From: Burkholderiales bacterium
GTDB lineage: Bacteria; Pseudomonadota; Gammaproteobacteria; Burkholderiales; Burkholderiaceae_C
Length of the DNA: 64,000 nucleotides
NCBI GenBank assembly: GCA_030604135.1
Contig: JAUVWL010000013.1
Location: 43,150 to 107,149, forward strand
Reading direction: 5' to 3'
Below, piece after piece: positions 28,378-39,800 of this stretch (positions are counted from its first letter, which is position 1; each line of letters begins with the position of its first letter). The notes beneath the pieces are model-generated. The model worked only from the letters and a program-made list of their open reading frames with translations, did no database searches and was not told the origin of the DNA. The translations under genes were made by a program, and so were the position numbers.

Positions 28378-30000
28378 ATGTACGACACCATCATCGTCGG
28401 TGGCGGATCGGCGGGCTGCACGCTGGCCGGACGCCTGAGCGAGGACCCCGGGCACCGCGTCGCCTTGCTGGAAGCCGGTCCGCCGGACCGCAGCGTGCTG
28501 ATCCATTGCCCGGGCGGCCTGGCGGTGATGGCCAAGTACCAGCTCAACGGCTGGGGCTACCACACGGTGCCCCAACCCGGACTGGGTGGCCGGCGCGGCT
28601 ACCAGCCGCGCGGCAGGGTGATGGGGGGCTCCAGCTCCATCAACGCCATGATTTACGCACGTGGCCATGCCCGCGACTACGACGACTGGGCCGCGCAGGG
28701 CAACCCCGGCTGGTCCTTTGCCGAGGTGCTGCCCTACTTCAAGCGGTCGGAACACAACGAACGTGGCGCTGACGACTGGCATGGACAGGGCGGTCCGCTG
28801 AACGTGATGGACCTGCGCAGCCCCAACCCGGTGCTGCCCCATTTCCTGAAGGCCGGACAGGAAGCCGGCTATCCGCTGAACACCGACTTCAATGGCCCGG
28901 ATCAGGAGGGCGTGGGGGTCTACCAGGTGACCCACCGCAACGGCGAGCGCTTCAGCGCCGCCAAGGCCTACATCACGCCCAACCTGGACCGCCGCAACCT
29001 GAACGTGTTGACCTCGGTCACCACCACCCGCGTGCTGACCGAGGTGGCCGACGGACAGGTGCGCGCCACCGGCGTGGCCTTCCGCCCGCAAGGCCGGGGC
29101 GAGGAGCAGCGCCTGCTGCTCAACTCCGGTGGCCAGGTGGTGCTCAGCGCCGGTGCTTTCGGCTCGCCGCAGCTGCTGATGCTCTCGGGCATCGGTCCGG
29201 CGGACCACCTGCGGGAACTGGGCATTCCGGTGGTGCACCACCTGCCCGGTGTCGGCGGCAACCTGCACGACCACCCCGACGTGGTGATGGTGGTCAATGC
29301 ACCGCAGCTGACCGACCTGTTCGGACTGTCACTGGCGGGTGTGGCCCGCATGGTCCGCGGGGTGTTCGAATGGCGACGCTCGCGCAGCGGCATGCTGACC
29401 ACCAACTTCGCCGAGGCGGGCGGCTTCATCCGCAGCACACCGGACGAGCCGATTCCCGACCTGCAATGGCATTTCGTCGTGGGCAAGCTGGTCGACCACG
29501 GCCGCAAGACCGTGTTCGGCCACGGCTACTCATGCCATGTCTGCCTGTTGCGGCCCCGCAGCCGCGGCACGCTGCGGCTGGCCAGCCAGGATCCGCTGGC
29601 CATGCCCCTGATCGATCCGGCCTTCCTGCAGGACCCGGACGACATGGCCCGCATGGTGCGGGGCTTCAAGCTGACGCGCTCGCTGCTCACCCAGCCGGCG
29701 CTGGCCCGTTTGGGCGGCAAAGAGTCGGCCGCATCGGCTGGCGCGCGCACGGATGCGCAGATCGAGCAGTTCATCCGCCTGCATGCCGACACCATCTACC
29801 ATCCGGTGGGCACCTGCCGCATGGGGCCGGACGCCGGCGCGGTGGTCGACGCGCGCCTGCGGGTGCATGGGGTGGCCGGCCTGCGGGTGGTGGACGCCTC
29901 CGTCATGCCCAGTGTGGTGGGCGGCAACACCAATGCCCCGACCATCATGATCGCCGAGAAGGCGGCGGATATGATCCGGCACGACCAACCCCGAGCCTGA
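28378..30000 (+). CDS. GMC-family FAD oxidoreductase (choline dehydrogenase-like alcohol dehydrogenase)
   Basis: 540 residues. N-terminal FAD motif [23 protein letters not shown] signature 1 [19 protein letters not shown], signature 2 [15 protein letters not shown] and the C-terminal catalytic [10 protein letters not shown] with [17 protein letters not shown]. Members oxidise alcohols of varied size; the AlkJ-like long-chain alcohol and choline types look alike at this level. A betaine aldehyde dehydrogenase partner is absent, arguing against BetA. CAGGAGA lies 11 bp before the ATG. The ABM gene follows 7 bp later, so they form an operon. Confidence 0.9.
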   Translation: MYDTIIVGGGSAGCTLAGRLSEDPGHRVALLEAGPPDRSVLIHCPGGLAVMAKYQLNGWGYHTVPQPGLGGRRGYQPRGRVMGGSSSINAMIYARGHARDYDDWAAQGNPGWSFAEVLPYFKRSEHNERGADDWHGQGGPLNVMDLRSPNPVLPHFLKAGQEAGYPLNTDFNGPDQEGVGVYQVTHRNGERFSAAKAYITPNLDRRNLNVLTSVTTTRVLTEVADGQVRATGVAFRPQGRGEEQRLLLNSGGQVVLSAGAFGSPQLLMLSGIGPADHLRELGIPVVHHLPGVGGNLHDHPDVVMVVNAPQLTDLFGLSLAGVARMVRGVFEWRRSRSGMLTTNFAEAGGFIRSTPDEPIPDLQWHFVVGKLVDHGRKTVFGHGYSCHVCLLRPRSRGTLRLASQDPLAMPLIDPAFLQDPDDMARMVRGFKLTRSLLTQPALARLGGKESAASAGARTDAQIEQFIRLHADTIYHPVGTCRMGPDAGAVVDARLRVHGVAGLRVVDASVMPSVVGGNTNAPTIMIAEKAADMIRHDQPRA

Positions 30001-30007
30001 GGACCGC

Positions 30008-30307
30008 ATGATTCTTGAACACGCCGACATCCGCATCGACCCTGCGAAGGCAGCCGAATTCGAAGAGGCCATCCTGCGCGGCGCCAGCACCGTCATCGCC
30101 CAGGCGAAGGGCTTCCGAGGCTTCAAGGTCAACCGCAGCATCGAAAGCCCGGGCCGCTACCTGCTGATGATCTACTGGGACACGCTGGAAGACCACACGG
30201 TGGGTTTCCGCGGCTCGGACGCGTTTGCGCAGTGGCGCGCCATTGTCGGTCCGTTCTTTGCCCAGCCGCCGGGGGTCGAGCACCTGGAGCTGGTCGGGAA
30301 GAGCTGA
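30008..30307 (+). CDS. Antibiotic biosynthesis monooxygenase (ABM) domain protein
   Basis: 99 residues forming one ferredoxin-like ABM/dimeric alpha-beta barrel domain: [56 protein letters not shown]. Small ABM proteins are cofactor-free monooxygenases, heme-handling enzymes or simple binding proteins. Here it probably assists the upstream GMC oxidase, with which it is tightly linked. Its stop codon lies inside the left inverted end of the repeat element at 30301. Confidence 0.85.
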   Translation: MILEHADIRIDPAKAAEFEEAILRGASTVIAQAKGFRGFKVNRSIESPGRYLLMIYWDTLEDHTVGFRGSDAFAQWRAIVGPFFAQPPGVEHLELVGKS

Positions 30308-30473
30308 GAGGCTGAGAGGGAATCGGTCATGCCCGTCTTGCCACCCCAAACCACCGCCTGCGGCGTTGCAAATGCGCGCCGTAGCCCGAGCTACGGCTGT
30401 GCTTTGCGCCTTGCCGGCGGCGCTTTGGGGCACCCTTTCGGGCACGCCCCATTCCCTCTCAGCCTCTGAGCTC
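30301..30473. repeat. MITE-like repeat element, copy A
   Basis: A 173-bp element bounded by 22-bp terminal inverted repeats (30301-30322 and 30452-30473, one mismatch), each carrying GCTGAGAGGGAA or its complement. The body includes GTAGCCCGAGCTACGG and many short inverted repeats. An inverted copy of about 155 bp lies at 44010-44164. It exactly fills the gap between convergent genes and contains the stop codon of the ABM gene and most of the arginase stop codon, so its folded RNA could end transcription from both sides. No transposase. Confidence 0.85.
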
Positions 30474-31392
30474 AGCCCTTCCTCATCAGGGTCGACTTGC
30501 CGAACAGGCTCTCGATCAGGTCGACCGCCAGCAGGGCGGTGCGGTTGCGCACATCCAGCGCAGGGTTCAGTTCCATCACGTCCAGTGAGGCCAGCCGTCC
30601 GGTGTCGGCGATCATTTCCATGCACAGCTGCGCCTCGCGGTAGGTCGGTCCGCCCGGCACCGTGGTCCCCACACCCGGGGCGATCTCCGGGTCCAGGAAG
30701 TCCACGTCGAAGCTCACATGAAGGTGGGTGTTCTCGTCCATGCCGGACAGGGCCTGCTCCATGGTGTGGCGCATGCCCATCTCGTCGATGTAGCGCATGT
30801 CGAACACCTCCAGCCCCTGTTCGTGCACAAAGCGTTTCTCCCCCGGGTCCACGCTGCGGATACCGATCTGCCGCACCTCGATGGCGGACAGGGCCGGACC
30901 TGGCCCGCCCAGCTCGACCAGCTCGCGCGGACCGTGTCCGCACAGGATGGCGACCGGCATGCCGTGGATGTTGCCGCTCGGCGTCAGGGCGGCGGTGTTG
31001 AAGTCGGCGTGGGCATCGAGCCAGAGCACCCGTAAGCGGCGACCTGCGGCCCGGCAGTGGCGGGCCACCGCCCCAATCGAGCCGATGGACAGACAGTGGT
31101 CGCCGCCCATCACGATGGGCAGGTGGCCCGCATCCAGCTCCGCGCTCACCGCCTGGTGCACCGCCCGGTTCCAGGCCAGCACCTCGGGCAGGTGACGGTG
31201 CCCGTCGACCGGCCCCAGCCAGGGGTTGGCAGGGCCGCCCAGGTTGCCCCGGTCGGTCACCGCCAGTCCGTGGCTTTCCAGCACGGCGGCCAGGCCGGCC
31301 ACACGCAGGGCTTCAGGGCCCATCGAGGCGCCCCGGGCGCCTGCGCCGATGTCGGTGGGTACGCCGATCAGGCTGACTTGTGTGGGCTGCAT
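30472..31392 (-). CDS. rocF: Arginase
   Basis: 306 residues of the ureohydrolase family. Mn-binding motifs GGDHCLSIGSIGA, LDAHADFNT and SFDVDFLDPEIAPGVGTTVPGG are all present. The opening VSLIGVPTDIGAGARGASMGP is the arginase rather than agmatinase form. It hydrolyses arginine to ornithine and urea. No urease or ornithine-catabolic gene is adjacent. Confidence 0.92.
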   Translation of the reverse strand: MQPTQVSLIGVPTDIGAGARGASMGPEALRVAGLAAVLESHGLAVTDRGNLGGPANPWLGPVDGHRHLPEVLAWNRAVHQAVSAELDAGHLPIVMGGDHCLSIGSIGAVARHCRAAGRRLRVLWLDAHADFNTAALTPSGNIHGMPVAILCGHGPRELVELGGPGPALSAIEVRQIGIRSVDPGEKRFVHEQGLEVFDMRYIDEMGMRHTMEQALSGMDENTHLHVSFDVDFLDPEIAPGVGTTVPGGPTYREAQLCMEMIADTGRLASLDVMELNPALDVRNRTALLAVDLIESLFGKSTLMRKG

Positions 31393-31502
31393 GGCGTCAT
31401 TGTCAGGCAAGCGTGGCCCTGCCGCAGGCAGGGCTTGTCCGGGGTGGACAAGCCGTCGGTCCGTTGGCTGGGACAATGCACGCTACGCACTGCCACTCAC
31501 CC

Positions 31503-32594
31503 ATGAACACCACCCCAACCAACAACACGCCGGTTGCGATCTGGCCCGGCTGTGGCCAGCACCTGCTCCGCCCCGACGAACGTGGCTGGCACCGACCCAC
31601 GGACGGCTACTGGCGCCTCTGGCTGAGCCGTCCCGAACTGGCGCCGGTGGATGATTCCTGCGTGGCCGAGCGCCAACTGCATGCTCGGCTGCTGGTGGAG
31701 CCCGGCCGACCCGTGGCCGCTATCGAGCTGGAAACGCTGGCCGATCAGGACGTGGCGGAGAACTACCGCCACTTCCTGCGCCTGCGCGAGGCGGTGTCCT
31801 CGGCGGGCACGCTGGAGGCGGCCTACCTGGGCTGGGTGCGGTCCCGGCGGTTCGATCTGCCGCCCCTGTTCATGGACCTGGTGGTGCAGGCCATCGTGGC
31901 CCGGCTGCTGGCGGATGAGGAAGACGCGCAAGTCTGGCGTGCTGCCGAGCTGCTGTTTCGCCCCCAGCGTGTGACGGTCTTCGAGGGCAGGGTGTTGTGT
32001 GGTGACCAGCAGGCCCTGGACCAGGCGCAGCAGCACGGCGGATTCGGCGAACTGGGGCGCCTGTTGCGCGAGGGCGGTGTGACCCTGGCCGATACGCAGC
32101 TTCAGGTGCTCTCTACGGAGAATGCAGCCCGTTACCTGGCCGACCGTTGCAACGACGGTTGCCACCGCCACCTGCTGGACCTGACCCATGGCCTTTCGCA
32201 GACGCTGTCCCGCGGCCTGGTGCTGCAGCTGGACAATGCGCGCTCGGGCCTGCGCTCCCTGGCCCGCGTGCTGGAACTGTGGCTGCGCCACCTGCTGGGT
32301 CTGGCCGTGTCGATCCGGCCCGAGGCGCGCGTGGACGATCCGGCCTGGCGCTGGCACATCGGGCTGGATGTCCAGGCCAGCGCGCTGCTGGATGCCCTGT
32401 ACCAGGGACAAAGCCTGCCCGAAGAGACCCTGCGTTGCCTCATCAGCCTGTTCCGCCTTGACTTTGGCGATCCGTCGGTGGTGCAGATAGACATGCGCAG
32501 GCGTCCGGTCTACCTGGGACTGGCCATGGATGGTGAGGGTCGCCTTCGCCTCAAGCCGCAGAACCTGTTGCTCAACCTGCCGCTGTCAGCGTGA
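31503..32594 (+). CDS. DUF6352-like conserved protein
   Basis: 363 residues with no signal peptide or TM segment. Regions such as WPGCGQHLLRPDERGWHRPTD, SCVAERQLHARLL, LPPLFMDLVVQAIVARLL and ELLFRPQRVTV recall the Burkholderiales DUF6352 family, whose function is unknown. The 3' end overlaps the convergent kinase gene by 23 bp, so transcription of one must run into the other's end. Confidence 0.65.
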   Translation: MNTTPTNNTPVAIWPGCGQHLLRPDERGWHRPTDGYWRLWLSRPELAPVDDSCVAERQLHARLLVEPGRPVAAIELETLADQDVAENYRHFLRLREAVSSAGTLEAAYLGWVRSRRFDLPPLFMDLVVQAIVARLLADEEDAQVWRAAELLFRPQRVTVFEGRVLCGDQQALDQAQQHGGFGELGRLLREGGVTLADTQLQVLSTENAARYLADRCNDGCHRHLLDLTHGLSQTLSRGLVLQLDNARSGLRSLARVLELWLRHLLGLAVSIRPEARVDDPAWRWHIGLDVQASALLDALYQGQSLPEETLRCLISLFRLDFGDPSVVQIDMRRRPVYLGLAMDGEGRLRLKPQNLLLNLPLSA

Positions 32595-35500
32595 TGTGAA
32601 AACGTGCGCCCTGGCCGGGCGCACTTTCGGCCCGGATGTGGCCGCCCATGCGGGTCACCGCCTTGTTCACCATGGCCAGACCGATGCCGGTACCGGGAAT
32701 CTGGTCCTGCCGGTGCAGCCGCTGGAACATGCCGAAGATCCGGTCGTGGTGCTTCATGTCAAAGCCCATGCCGTTATCGGCCACCTGCAGATGCACCAGA
32801 CCGTTGTCCGTCCGGGCCTCGATCCGGATTTCCGGGGTCCGGTCGGCGGGGGTGAACTTCAGCGCGTTGTCGATGAGGTTGCGCAGGACCATGGTCAGGC
32901 CCCGCGGGTCGGCGGCCGCCTGCAGCCTGGCGGGCACATCGACCACGACACGGGCCTGGCGCTCGTCCAGCGCGTCCTGCACGGTGCCCAGAACGTCCCG
33001 CACCAGTGGCTCCATCGGCACCGGTGCCACATGTTCCGTCATCTGCTCCAGCCTGGCGTACGCCAGCAGGTCGGTGATCAGCTGGGCCATGTGCATGGTG
33101 GCGCGCTGGATGCGTCGCAGGTACTCCATGCCCTGCGCATCGAGCTGGGCCGCATGTTCCTCCAGCAACAGCGCGCTGAATCCCTCGATGCCGCGCAAGG
33201 GGGTGCGCAAATCGTGCGAGGCCGAGTAGGTGAAGGACTCCAGCTCCCGGTTGGCCGCCTGCAGGCGGTTGACGGTCGATTCAAGCTGGGCGGTGCGATC
33301 GGCCACCTTCTGCTCGAGCTGTCCGGTCAGTTCGTGGATGCGCGCCTCGGTCTTGGCCCGCAGCTGCATGTTCACCAGCATCTGCGCAAACAGCTCCAGC
33401 AGCACGACCTCGTCGTCCACGTAGTCGTGCACCTTTTGCACCGAGTCCAGACCCACGAAGCCCAGGCATTCGTCGCCGGCCATCAGAGGCAGGGTCAGCA
33501 GGCTCCTGATGCCTTGCAGTTCAAGCAATTCGCGCAAAGCGCCAATGGGCAGCGCCTGAACGTCTGGCACCTGCAGGCGCAGGCCTTGCCGGTGGGTCTC
33601 GATCCAGTCCGGAATCATCGACATCGGCAGGTCCTGCAGCGTGTCCTTCTGCGGGCTCACGTTCGCGCCGCACCATTCGTGGGTGTTGGATGCGGTGCAT
33701 GCCGTGTGGTCATAGGAGAACAGGTAGGCCCGGTCGACATCGACAAAGTGTCCCATGTCGCCCAGGGCCTCGTCGATGGCCTGGTCCATCTGGTCGACCG
33801 GCAGGTTGATGAACCGGCTGGCCAGGCGGAACAGCAGCAGTACAAACTGGCTCAGGCGTTCACGCTCATGCTGGGCGATCTGCTGTTCGGATGTGTCGCG
33901 AACCAGGAACATGCATTGGTCGCCACCGGGCAGCCAGGCCAGGCGTGCATTGAAATGGCGGCGGCCGTCGGGGAGGTCGAGTTCGTAGTTGACCTCCTGC
34001 ATGCCGGCCGTCCAGGCACGGTCCATGGCCTCGTGCAGGCGGCCCGTCAGCGCCGGCGGCATGACCTCCCCCAACGTCTTGCCGAGAAACTCCTCAGGTG
34101 CCCGGTAGAGCCGGTCGCCACGGCCAGCCTGGTAGAACACGAAGCGCTCTTGCGCGTCGACCACGAACAGCATGTCCTGCAGCACGTCGAACACTTGCTC
34201 GAGCATGGCGCCGCGCTCACGGGCCGTGGCCTGGGCCTGTTTGAGCTCCGTGATGTCCAGGCAGGAGCCGATGTAACCGATGAAGCGGTTGTCGGCATCG
34301 TAGCGCGGGGTTCCCTGTTCGAGCAGCCACCGGTATTCCCCCTGGGCATTGCGTTCCCGGTACTCGGTGGTGTAGGGCTCCCTTTCTTCGAAGGCCTCCT
34401 CGTAGGCCCGTGCGCAGTGTTCCAGGTCGTCGGGATGGATCCCGTGGCGCCAGCCTTCTCCGCGTTCGTCTTCCATTGTCCGGCCGGTCATGTCGAGCCA
34501 ACGCTGGCTGACCCATTCGCAACCCTTGTCGGTGCCACTGGTCCAGAACAGCGCCGAAGATGCGTCGGTCACCGTCTCCAGGTGCTTGAGGGTCTGGCGC
34601 TGCGCTTCCTCAAGGGCCTTGCGGTCGCTGATGTCGAAGGCGGTGCCGGCCATGTAGGTGACCCGGCCGTTGTCATCCCGCAGCCCGCTGCCCTGGGCGT
34701 CGAACCAGTGCCATTTTCCGTTGGCGTCCTGCGCCCGGAACTCCATGTGGAACCCGGTCTCTCCTTTCAGGAAGCGGTGCAGCAACCAGCGCAGGCGCGG
34801 CAGGTCTTCCGGGTGCACGATCTGGCCAAAAGCCTGGTCCAGCCGGAATTCCTGCGCGAAGTTGTGCCCCAGGCGGACAAAGAACTCGCGGCTGGGGCTG
34901 AAGTCGCCATTCTCGAAATCCCACTCCCAGACCTGTCCCTGGGTTGCGGCCAGACGGAACCGCAGCTCGCTGCGTGCCAAGGCCTCCTCCGCACGTTTGC
35001 GCTCGGTGACGTCGCGAAACATCAGCAACAGGCACTCTTCGTCATTGACCTGAACGCGCTCGGCGCTGTAGCGCACATTGATGATCTGGCCGTCCGGACG
35101 CACACCCAGCCCCTCGACGTCACGCATGGCGCCGCCTTCCATCAAGGCTTGCCACATCTGCTGGCGGAGCTCGGCACGCCGCCACAGGCCCAGCTCGACC
35201 GACGTCCGGCCGATCACGGCTTCCCGTGGCCGGTCGAACAGCTCACAGAAGGCGTCGTTGACCAGCAGGATGCGCCCGGTGTCCCGTTCGCTGAGCGACA
35301 TGGCCTCAGGCGCCGAGCGGAACACGGTTTCAAACAGCTGCTGGGCGGCCGCGTGCCGCAGCTCGGCCTCTCGGCGCTCGGTGATGTCGCGGCTGACCAC
35401 CAGGGCGGTGGGCGATTGCCCCGGTTCGCCGGGTTCTGGCGTGACCTGCGACTCCCAGTGTCGGGTGCCGATCGGTCCCGGGAACTCGAAATACAGGGTT

Positions 35501-36660
35501 TCGCCCTTACCGGAAGTCAGTACCCGGTCCAGGCATGCTTTCCAGAGTGACACCAACTCGGCCGACGCGCCCAGATCACTGAGCTTGCGCCCGATGACCT
35601 CCTCGGGGTCGAGTCCGACAGCTTCCTTGATGGCCGGGTTGGCGTACAGCAGGCGACCGTCGGGGGCGTGCCGGACGATCACGTCCGGCAGGTGTCGGGC
35701 CAGCGCATGAAAATGACGTTCGCTGCGCCGCAAGGCCAGCATCGAGCGGTCCAGCCGCCACGCCCCCCAGGCCATGGTCGCGGCCACCAGCAGGGTCAAG
35801 CCTGCTGCCCACGGCAACAGGGACGACCAGGTGCTGAGGATGTCATCGATACCCAATCCGTAGGCGATCATGAGCCGATCCGCATCGCCGGACAGCCGCT
35901 CATAGCCGACGATGCGATGGATGCCGTCAATCGTGGCCGCCGCCTGGAAGACGCCCGATGGCTGCAGTTTCACCGCCTGAGCCAGGTTCCCCCTCAGGGT
36001 TTGCCCCTGTTCGCGCTCGACCAGTGGGTAGCGCGCCAGCACCGTGGTCGCGCCGTCCTCTTCCAGCCGGAAGAGGCTCATGCTGTTGCCGGCAGAGAAA
36101 CCTTCGAATGCAAACCGGTCCAGCAAGGCCTTGCGGTCCAGGCGAATGACGTAGACACGGCCGCCCGCCGAATCGGGTTGCTGCCAGAACAGAGGCACCA
36201 CCCATCGTTCGTCGACCTGTCGGGGCAGTCCTGGCCACCACTTGCCGCTGGACCTCGCGAAACTGGCGTCGTCGGCTGACGGGTCGATGCGTTCCAGCTC
36301 GAATGGCAGGTTGAGCAACTGCACAAGCGGTTGTTGATCACCCAGCAGGGAGCCCGTGAAGGGCTCCTGCGATCGCTCGGCCGCCTCGATCGCTGCCTTG
36401 GCAAGCCGCAAGGTCTGGTTGAGCTCGGTCGCCAGACGCAGGACTTCCCGTTTGGCCTGGGCCTGGGCCCGATCCAGGCTGGCATCGCGCTGGGCCATCA
36501 TCAGGCCGAACGACAGCATCAGCAGCAGGGCAAAGGCCAGCACCGCGACCACGCCGAGCCATACCCTCCCTCTCATGGGCAGGCCATCTGCGTATCCCGC
36601 CAGCGCATGCCCCTGCCAACCGGGTGGCTGGCGTGCGGGCGCGTCGTCGGAAGGAGGCAT
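32572..36660 (-). CDS. Large multi-PAS hybrid sensor histidine kinase
   Basis: 1362 residues. TM1 at about 35-55, a periplasmic region to about 280, TM2 LLPWAAGLTLLVAATMAW. Then five PAS/PAC units (beginning near HFHALARHLPDV, LFETVFRSAPEAM, LRFRLAATQGQVW, LETVTDASSALFW and LEQVFDVLQDMLF). A GAF domain follows (LLLFRLASRFINLP to the VLLELFAQML region), a coiled coil, H-box FTYSASHDLRTPLRGIEGF, N-box NLIDNALKF and G-boxes DNGMGF, GTGIGLAM. There is no receiver domain and no adjacent response regulator, so it is an orphan kinase resembling phytochrome-type HKs. GGAGG precedes the ATG. Its signal is unknown. Confidence 0.88.
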   Translation of the reverse strand: MPPSDDAPARQPPGWQGHALAGYADGLPMRGRVWLGVVAVLAFALLLMLSFGLMMAQRDASLDRAQAQAKREVLRLATELNQTLRLAKAAIEAAERSQEPFTGSLLGDQQPLVQLLNLPFELERIDPSADDASFARSSGKWWPGLPRQVDERWVVPLFWQQPDSAGGRVYVIRLDRKALLDRFAFEGFSAGNSMSLFRLEEDGATTVLARYPLVEREQGQTLRGNLAQAVKLQPSGVFQAAATIDGIHRIVGYERLSGDADRLMIAYGLGIDDILSTWSSLLPWAAGLTLLVAATMAWGAWRLDRSMLALRRSERHFHALARHLPDVIVRHAPDGRLLYANPAIKEAVGLDPEEVIGRKLSDLGASAELVSLWKACLDRVLTSGKGETLYFEFPGPIGTRHWESQVTPEPGEPGQSPTALVVSRDITERREAELRHAAAQQLFETVFRSAPEAMSLSERDTGRILLVNDAFCELFDRPREAVIGRTSVELGLWRRAELRQQMWQALMEGGAMRDVEGLGVRPDGQIINVRYSAERVQVNDEECLLLMFRDVTERKRAEEALARSELRFRLAATQGQVWEWDFENGDFSPSREFFVRLGHNFAQEFRLDQAFGQIVHPEDLPRLRWLLHRFLKGETGFHMEFRAQDANGKWHWFDAQGSGLRDDNGRVTYMAGTAFDISDRKALEEAQRQTLKHLETVTDASSALFWTSGTDKGCEWVSQRWLDMTGRTMEDERGEGWRHGIHPDDLEHCARAYEEAFEEREPYTTEYRERNAQGEYRWLLEQGTPRYDADNRFIGYIGSCLDITELKQAQATARERGAMLEQVFDVLQDMLFVVDAQERFVFYQAGRGDRLYRAPEEFLGKTLGEVMPPALTGRLHEAMDRAWTAGMQEVNYELDLPDGRRHFNARLAWLPGGDQCMFLVRDTSEQQIAQHERERLSQFVLLLFRLASRFINLPVDQMDQAIDEALGDMGHFVDVDRAYLFSYDHTACTASNTHEWCGANVSPQKDTLQDLPMSMIPDWIETHRQGLRLQVPDVQALPIGALRELLELQGIRSLLTLPLMAGDECLGFVGLDSVQKVHDYVDDEVVLLELFAQMLVNMQLRAKTEARIHELTGQLEQKVADRTAQLESTVNRLQAANRELESFTYSASHDLRTPLRGIEGFSALLLEEHAAQLDAQGMEYLRRIQRATMHMAQLITDLLAYARLEQMTEHVAPVPMEPLVRDVLGTVQDALDERQARVVVDVPARLQAAADPRGLTMVLRNLIDNALKFTPADRTPEIRIEARTDNGLVHLQVADNGMGFDMKHHDRIFGMFQRLHRQDQIPGTGIGLAMVNKAVTRMGGHIRAESAPGQGARFHITLTAAG

Positions 36661-36803
36661 GGGTGGCTCGGGCGTGACAACTCAAGCACCTGGGTGGTGC
36701 CTGGCCGGCAGTCTAGCAGGGCATCCCAAGCGCCACCCTGCCATTTGACCTTGAAAACCCTGCCTGTTATCGGGCTTGCCGGCGCCCTCGAATCAAGCGG
36801 CGC

Positions 36804-39800
36804 TCACATGCTGCGGCGGTACTGCCCGCCCACCTCGAACAGGGCATTGGTGATCTGCCCCAGCGAGCAGACCCGCACCGCGTCCATCAGCACCTCGAAC
36901 ACGTTGGCATTGTCGATCACGGCCTGTTTCAGGCGCGCCAGCATCGCTGGCGCCTCGGCGGCATGACGGGTGTGGAAGTCGTTCAGGCGGGTCAGCTGCG
37001 ACTGCTTTTCTTCCTCGGTCGAGCGCGCCAGCTCGATGTGCTCGGGCACCGGGTCGCCGTGCGGGTTGCGGAAGGTGTTGACACCGATGATCGGGTACTC
37101 ACCGGTGTGTTTGAGCATCTCGTAGTGCATGCTCTCTTCCTGGATCTTGCTGCGCTGGTAGCCGGTCTCCATCGCACCCAGCACACCCCCGCGCTCGGCG
37201 ATCTTCTCGAACTCGGCCAGCACGGCCTCCTCGACCAGCTCGGTCAGCTCGTCGATGATGAAGGCGCCCTGGTTGGGGTTCTCATTCTTGGCCAGGCCCC
37301 ATTCGCGGTTGATGACGAGCTGGATCGCCATCGCGCGGCGCACCGATTCCTCGGTCGGCGTGGTGATCGCCTCGTCGTAGGCGTTGGTGTGCAGGCTGTT
37401 GCAGTTGTCGTAGATGGCGATCAGCGCCTGCAGCGTGGTGCGGATGTCGTTGAAGGCGATCTCCTGCGCATGCAGGCTGCGGCCGCTGGTCTGGATGTGG
37501 TATTTCAGCTTCTGGGACCGCTCGTTGGCGCCGTACTTCTCCTTCATGGCCACCGCCCAGATGCGGCGCGCCACACGGCCGAGCACGGTGTACTCCGGGT
37601 CCATGCCGTTGCTGAAGAAGAAGCTCAGGTTGGGCGCGAAATCGTCGATGTGCATGCCGCGCGCGAGGTAGGCCTCCACGAAAGTGAAGCCATTGGACAA
37701 AGTGAACGCGAGCTGGCTGATCGGGTTGGCGCCGGCCTCGGCGATGTGGTAGCCGGAGATGGACACCGAGTAGAAGTTGCGCACGTCGTGGTGCACGAAG
37801 TACTCGGCGATGTCGCCCATCACTTTGAGGCTGAACTCGGTGCTGAAGATGCAGGTGTTCTGGCCCTGGTCTTCCTTGAGGATGTCGGCCTGCACCGTGC
37901 CGCGCACATTGGCCAGCACCCATTCCCGGATCTTGGCGGCTTCGGTGTCGGTCGGCTCGCGGCCGTTGTCGGTCTTGAACTTCTCGATGTTCTGGTCGAT
38001 GGCCGTGTTCATGAACATCGCCAGGATGGACGGCGCCGGGCCGTTGATGGTCATGGACACGCTGGTGCTCGGGTTGCACAGGTCAAAACCCGAATACAGC
38101 ACCTTCATGTCGTCCAGCGTGGCGATGCTGACCCCCGAGTTGCCCACCTTGCCGTAGATGTCCGGGCGCGGGTCCGGGTCGTTGCCGTACAGCGTGACCG
38201 AGTCGAAGGCGGTGGACAGGCGCTTGGCCGGCATGCCTTCGCTGACCAGTTTGAAGCGCCGGTTGGTGCGGAAGGCGTCGCCCTCTCCGGCGAACATGCG
38301 GGTCGGGTCTTCGCCCTCGCGCTTGAAGGCGAACACACCGGCGGTGTAGGGGTAGCTGCCCGGCACGTTCTCCAGCATCAGCCACTTCAGGATTTCGCCA
38401 TGGTCCTCGTACTGGGGCAGGGCCACCTTGCGGATCTTGTTGCCCGACAGCGTGGTGTGGGTCAGCTGGGTGCGGATCTCCTTGTCGCGGATCTTCACCA
38501 CGTACTCGTCACCAGCGTAGGCCTTTTGCATTTCAGGCCACTGGGCCAGCAGCTTTCTTGCGTCGGCGTCCAGCTGCAATTCGCGCGTCTGGGCCAGGTC
38601 GATGGTCGCTTCGGCCGCCTTGGGGCGCTGGGGTTTGTCCACCGACAGCATGGCCGCCGCCGCCCGCAGTTGCTGGATTTCTCGGGCCAGGCGGGCCTGC
38701 TGCCGGGCCCGCTGCTTGTAGCCGCGCACCGTGTCGGCAATCTCGGCCAGGTAGCGGCTGCGTGCGCCGGGCACGATGGCGCGCTGGTTGGTGCTGTGGT
38801 GCACATTCACCAGCGGCAGGCGTCCGTCGGTCAGCGGCAGTCCCTTCTCGATCAGGCGCGCCTTGATGGCCTGGTAGAGGGCGGTCACTCCGTCGTCGTT
38901 GAAGCGGCTGGCCATGGTGCCGAACACCGGCATCTGATCGGGCATCATGGTGAAGGCTTCTCGGTTGCGCTGCACCTGCTTGGCCACGTCGCGCAGCGCG
39001 TCCAGGGCGCCCTTGCGGTCGAACTTGTTGATGGCCACGAACTCGGCGAAGTCGAGCATGTCGATCTTCTCCAGCTGGCTGGCCGCGCCGAACTCAGGCG
39101 TCATGACGTACATCGGGATGTCCACATGCGGCACGATGGCCGCGTCGCCCTGGCCGATGCCCGAGGTCTCGACGATGATCAGGTCGAAGCCGGCCACCTT
39201 GCATGCCGCCACCACGTCGGGCAGGGCGGCGCTGATCTCGCTGCCCGCCTCGCGCGTGGCCAGCGAACGCATGTAGACCCGCGAGCCCTTCTGCCACGGA
39301 CCGATGGCGTTCATGCGGATGCGGTCCCCCAGCAGCGCGCCGCCGCTCTTGCGGCGCGAGGGGTCGATGGAGATCACGGCCACCCGCAGTTCATCGTCCT
39401 GGTCCAGACGCAGGCGGCGGATCAGCTCGTCGGTCAGGCTGGACTTGCCCGCACCACCCGTGCCGGTGATGCCCAGCACCGGGGTTGTGCTGTCGGTGGC
39501 GGCCTGGCGCAGGGCGTCGACCAGTGCGGTGTCGGCCTTCTGGTTCTCCAGCGCGGTGATCAGCTGGGCCAGGGCGCGCCAGTTCATCTCGCCATGGCCC
39601 TGGATGGCCTCCAGCGCCTTGGGTGCCAGTGCGCTGATGTCCTTGTCGCAGCGCATGATCATCTCGCCGATCATGCCCTGCAGACCCATCTTCTGGCCGT
39701 CTTCCGGGCTGTAGATGCGGCCCACGCCGTAGGCGTGCAGCTCGCGGATTTCGGCCGGCACGATCACACCGCCACCGCCTCCGAACACCTGGATGTGCTC

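Noticed and set aside
32530..35550. About 1000-codon open frame opposite the multi-PAS kinase
   Set aside because: Antisense shadow of a kinase with clear PAS, GAF, H, N and G boxes. No domain in the antisense product.
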